Positions 6,146 through 7,256 of a DNA stretch of 7,256 nucleotides are shown here, in pieces. The DNA is from Bacteroides sp. (GTDB lineage Bacteria > Bacteroidota > Bacteroidia > Bacteroidales > Bacteroidaceae). The stretch lies in NCBI GenBank assembly GCA_030151885.1, contig JASLCG010000154.1, forward strand, positions 1 to 7,256, written 5' to 3'. The translations under genes were made by a program, and so were the position numbers. The stretch's first letter is position 1, and each line of letters starts with the position of its first letter. A model generated the notes under the pieces. It was given only the letters and a program-made list of their open reading frames with translations, did no database searches and was not told where the DNA came from.

Positions 6146-6922
6146 ATGAAGTTTATAGATTCACATGCACATCTTTATGCAGAAGATTTTGAAGATGACT
6201 TAGATGAGGTTGTTTATAGAGCTAAAATGTCTGGTGTTGAAAGAGTTTTACTTCCTAATATTGATGCAGATTCAATAGCCTCTTTAAAAAAAACATATAC
6301 AACTTACTCTGATTTTATGTATCCTATGATGGGATTACACCCTACTTCTGTAGATGGAACCTATAAAAGGCAGTTGGAAATTATTAGGTCCGAGTTGTAT
6401 TCTATGGATTATCCTTATATTGCTGTAGGAGAGATAGGACTTGATTTTTATTGGGATACAACATTTAAAGAGGAGCAATTAATAAGTTTAAAAACACAAC
6501 TTGACTGGGCTTTAGAGTGTAAACTACCAGTTGTAATTCATTCAAGAGATGCATATAAAGAACTTTATGACATACTAATTGAAGAAAAATATGCAGAATT
6601 AACAGGAGTTATTCATAGTTTTACTGGAAGTGTTGAAGAATTAGAGCTGTTTTTGCCCTTAGAAAACTGGTACATTGGTATAAATGGTATCGTTACATTT
6701 AAAAACTCTGACTTGTGGAAAGTAGTTGAAAAAACACCTCTAAAACGGCTCCTTATTGAAACAGATGCACCCTATTTAGCACCAGTTCCTAAACGAGGAA
6801 GACGAAATGAAAGTGAGTTTTTAGTTTATACTTTGGCTAGATGTGCAGAAATCTATCAAATTCCTATAGAAGAATTGGCCTGTTTAACAAAGGAAAATAC
6901 AGAACTATTATTTCGCTTGTAA
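6146..6922 (+). CDS. tatD: TatD family metal-dependent hydrolase (DNase)
   Basis: TatD proteins are cytoplasmic TIM-barrel metal-dependent nucleases; E. coli members have 3'-5' exonuclease activity and are linked to DNA repair and removal of damaged nucleic acid. The 258-residue length is typical. All expected metal ligands are visible: His7 and His9 in DSHAHL, Glu96 in VGEIGLDFYW, His132 in VVIHSRDA, His157 in VIHSFTGS, and Asp207 in IETDAPYLAP. His65 in GLHP is also conserved. The ATG is one base after the prenyl synthase stop, which implies translational coupling and one transcript. The pairing looks like operon convenience rather than a shared pathway. The exact substrate of this paralogue cannot be told, since bacteria often carry several TatD-like proteins. 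Confidence 0.94.
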   Translation: MKFIDSHAHLYAEDFEDDLDEVVYRAKMSGVERVLLPNIDADSIASLKKTYTTYSDFMYPMMGLHPTSVDGTYKRQLEIIRSELYSMDYPYIAVGEIGLDFYWDTTFKEEQLISLKTQLDWALECKLPVVIHSRDAYKELYDILIEEKYAELTGVIHSFTGSVEELELFLPLENWYIGINGIVTFKNSDLWKVVEKTPLKRLLIETDAPYLAPVPKRGRRNESEFLVYTLARCAEIYQIPIEELACLTKENTELLFRL

Positions 6923-6930
6923 ATTTATAC

Positions 6931-6968
6931 GTTTTAGATTTTAAAGTTTATTAATTTAAAGCTAAAAC
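6931..6968 (+). terminator. Possible weak terminator or 3'-end hairpin after tatD
   Basis: GTTTTAG (6931-6937) pairs with CTAAAAC (6962-6968), and TTTAAA (6940-6945) pairs with TTTAAA (6955-6960). Between the two stem halves is a small internal loop (AT opposite G), and the apical loop has nine bases. It starts 8 bases after the tatD stop, where a terminator is expected. It is AT-rich and no T-run follows, so it is not a canonical intrinsic terminator. Confidence 0.4.
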
Positions 6969-7017
6969 CAATATATTATGGTGTTAATTGTAGGGAGATG
7001 ATAAAAAAAAGAATACA

Positions 7018-7050
7018 TTTGTAACTAATACGTCTATTATATTATATTTG
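7018..7050 (+). promoter_or_regulatory. Promoter of tRNA-Ser (-33/-7)
   Basis: TTTG (7018-7021), 21 bases, then TATATTTG (7043-7050): both elements match the Bacteroidota consensus TTTG / TAnnTTTG exactly. The box ends 34 bases before the tRNA 5' end, leaving a leader of about 25-30 bases for RNase P to remove. This is the best promoter match in the window and suits a stable RNA gene. Confidence 0.7.
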
Positions 7051-7084
7051 TTAATTATACAGTGTAATATAGCCGTAAACCCGA

Positions 7085-7172
7085 GGAGAGATGCTCGAGT
7101 GGCTGAAGAGGCACGCCTGGAAAGCGTGTATACGTCGAAAACGTATCGCGGGTTCGAATCCCGCTCTCTCCG
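7085..7172 (+). tRNA. tRNA-Ser (anticodon GGA)
   Basis: A complete class II tRNA of 88 bases. Acceptor GGAGAGA (7085-7091) pairs with TCTCTCC (7165-7171). The D-stem is CTC/GAG (7094-7096 with 7108-7110). The anticodon stem CACGC/GCGTG (7112-7116 with 7124-7128) encloses loop CTGGAAA with anticodon GGA at 7119-7121. A long variable arm (7129-7147) has the stem ATACG/CGTAT. The T-stem GCGGG/CCCGC encloses TTCGAAT. The discriminator is G73 (7172), as expected for serine. It reads UCC and, by wobble, UCU. CCA is not encoded (the genome continues CGA), so it must be added after transcription. Confidence 0.98.
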
Positions 7173-7239
7173 CGAATAATTATAAAATTAATCGACAATA
7201 ATAAATATTAATTAATTAATCTTAAAAATTAGACACACA

Positions 7240-7256
7240 ATGAAAAAGTTATTTGC
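7240..7256 (+). CDS. 5' end of the next gene (partial, MKKLFA...)
   Basis: ATG at 7240 opens a frame reading MKKLFA up to the window edge, after an AT-rich leader ending in GACACACA. A Lys-Lys then hydrophobic beginning suggests a signal peptide or membrane-protein start. No -7 box or terminator is visible in the 67 bases after the tRNA, so it may be co-transcribed with the tRNA. Some Bacteroidales ExbB/TolQ-type proton-channel proteins start like this, which would suit a tonB neighbourhood, but six residues cannot establish it. Confidence 0.5.

Larger units (their letters stand above)
6923..7084 (+). other. Non-coding region between tatD and tRNA-Ser
   Basis: This is 162 bases of AT-rich DNA. 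It contains an imperfect hairpin at 6931-6968, a run of eight A at 7003-7010, and a consensus-like promoter (7018-7050) that probably serves the tRNA. The only ORFs are under ten codons and are not supported. Confidence 0.7.

Noticed and set aside
6978..7024. Two overlapping mini-ORFs (MVLIVGR and MIKKRIHL) joined by ATGA, with GGGAG just before the second ATG
   Set aside because: They have 7 and 8 codons, the GGGAG directly abuts the ATG with no proper spacing, and Bacteroidota rarely use Shine-Dalgarno signals. Nothing supports translation.
7085..7256. tRNA-Ser as a mobile-element attachment site
   Set aside because: tRNA-Ser genes are common integration targets, but there is no duplicated tRNA 3' end in the 84 bases that follow and no integrase in view.
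1..7256. Mobile element, CRISPR array, defence island or novel multi-gene system
   Set aside because: Every complete ORF belongs to a well-known housekeeping family with intact catalytic residues, and there are no spaced repeats, terminal inverted repeats or composition shifts visible by eye.

Overview
The window looks like ordinary chromosome from a low-G+C member of the Bacteroidota, most likely order Bacteroidales. Four things point there. The proteins resemble the Bacteroidales forms of citrate synthase, prenyl synthase and TonB. The genes lie in the order cmk-ispH-pfkA. Starts have A-rich leaders and no Shine-Dalgarno sequence. Several promoters carry the Bacteroidota -7 element TAnnTTTG. 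The genus cannot be decided from the sequence alone. I see no insertion sequence, integrase, CRISPR array, phage gene or broken gene.

Layout, left to right. (1) A 13-codon tail of an upstream gene is followed after 12 bases by gltA (citrate synthase, + strand), probably one transcript. (2) gltA converges on pfkA (ATP-type 6-phosphofructokinase, - strand), and a shared bidirectional hairpin separates them. (3) On the - strand, cmk and ispH are 5 bases apart and clearly co-transcribed. pfkA follows after 111 bases and has its own -7 box. (4) A 253-base divergent intergenic region separates cmk from tonB (+ strand). The tonB promoter contains an (AT)7 tract between its two elements. (5) tonB ends in a strong intrinsic terminator. 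Seventeen bases further on starts an isoprenyl diphosphate synthase gene, followed one base later by tatD. (6) A non-coding stretch holds a hairpin and a well-formed -33/-7 promoter, then tRNA-Ser(GGA). The first six codons of another + strand gene run off the end.

Functionally this is housekeeping: entry to the TCA cycle (gltA), control of glycolysis (pfkA), pyrimidine nucleotide recycling (cmk), isoprenoid supply and use (ispH makes IPP/DMAPP, the prenyl synthase condenses them), energy transduction to outer-membrane transporters (tonB), a metal-dependent nuclease (tatD) and a serine tRNA. I found no convincing new system. The points most worth checking are regulatory: the AT tract inside the tonB promoter spacer, the prenyl synthase gene placed directly behind a terminator with no visible promoter of its own, and the repeated TTG-N21-TATATTTG promoter architecture. 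A few protein details are also noted: the TonB membrane segment has no histidine, its linker has eight consecutive prolines, and PfkA has a substituted effector-site position.
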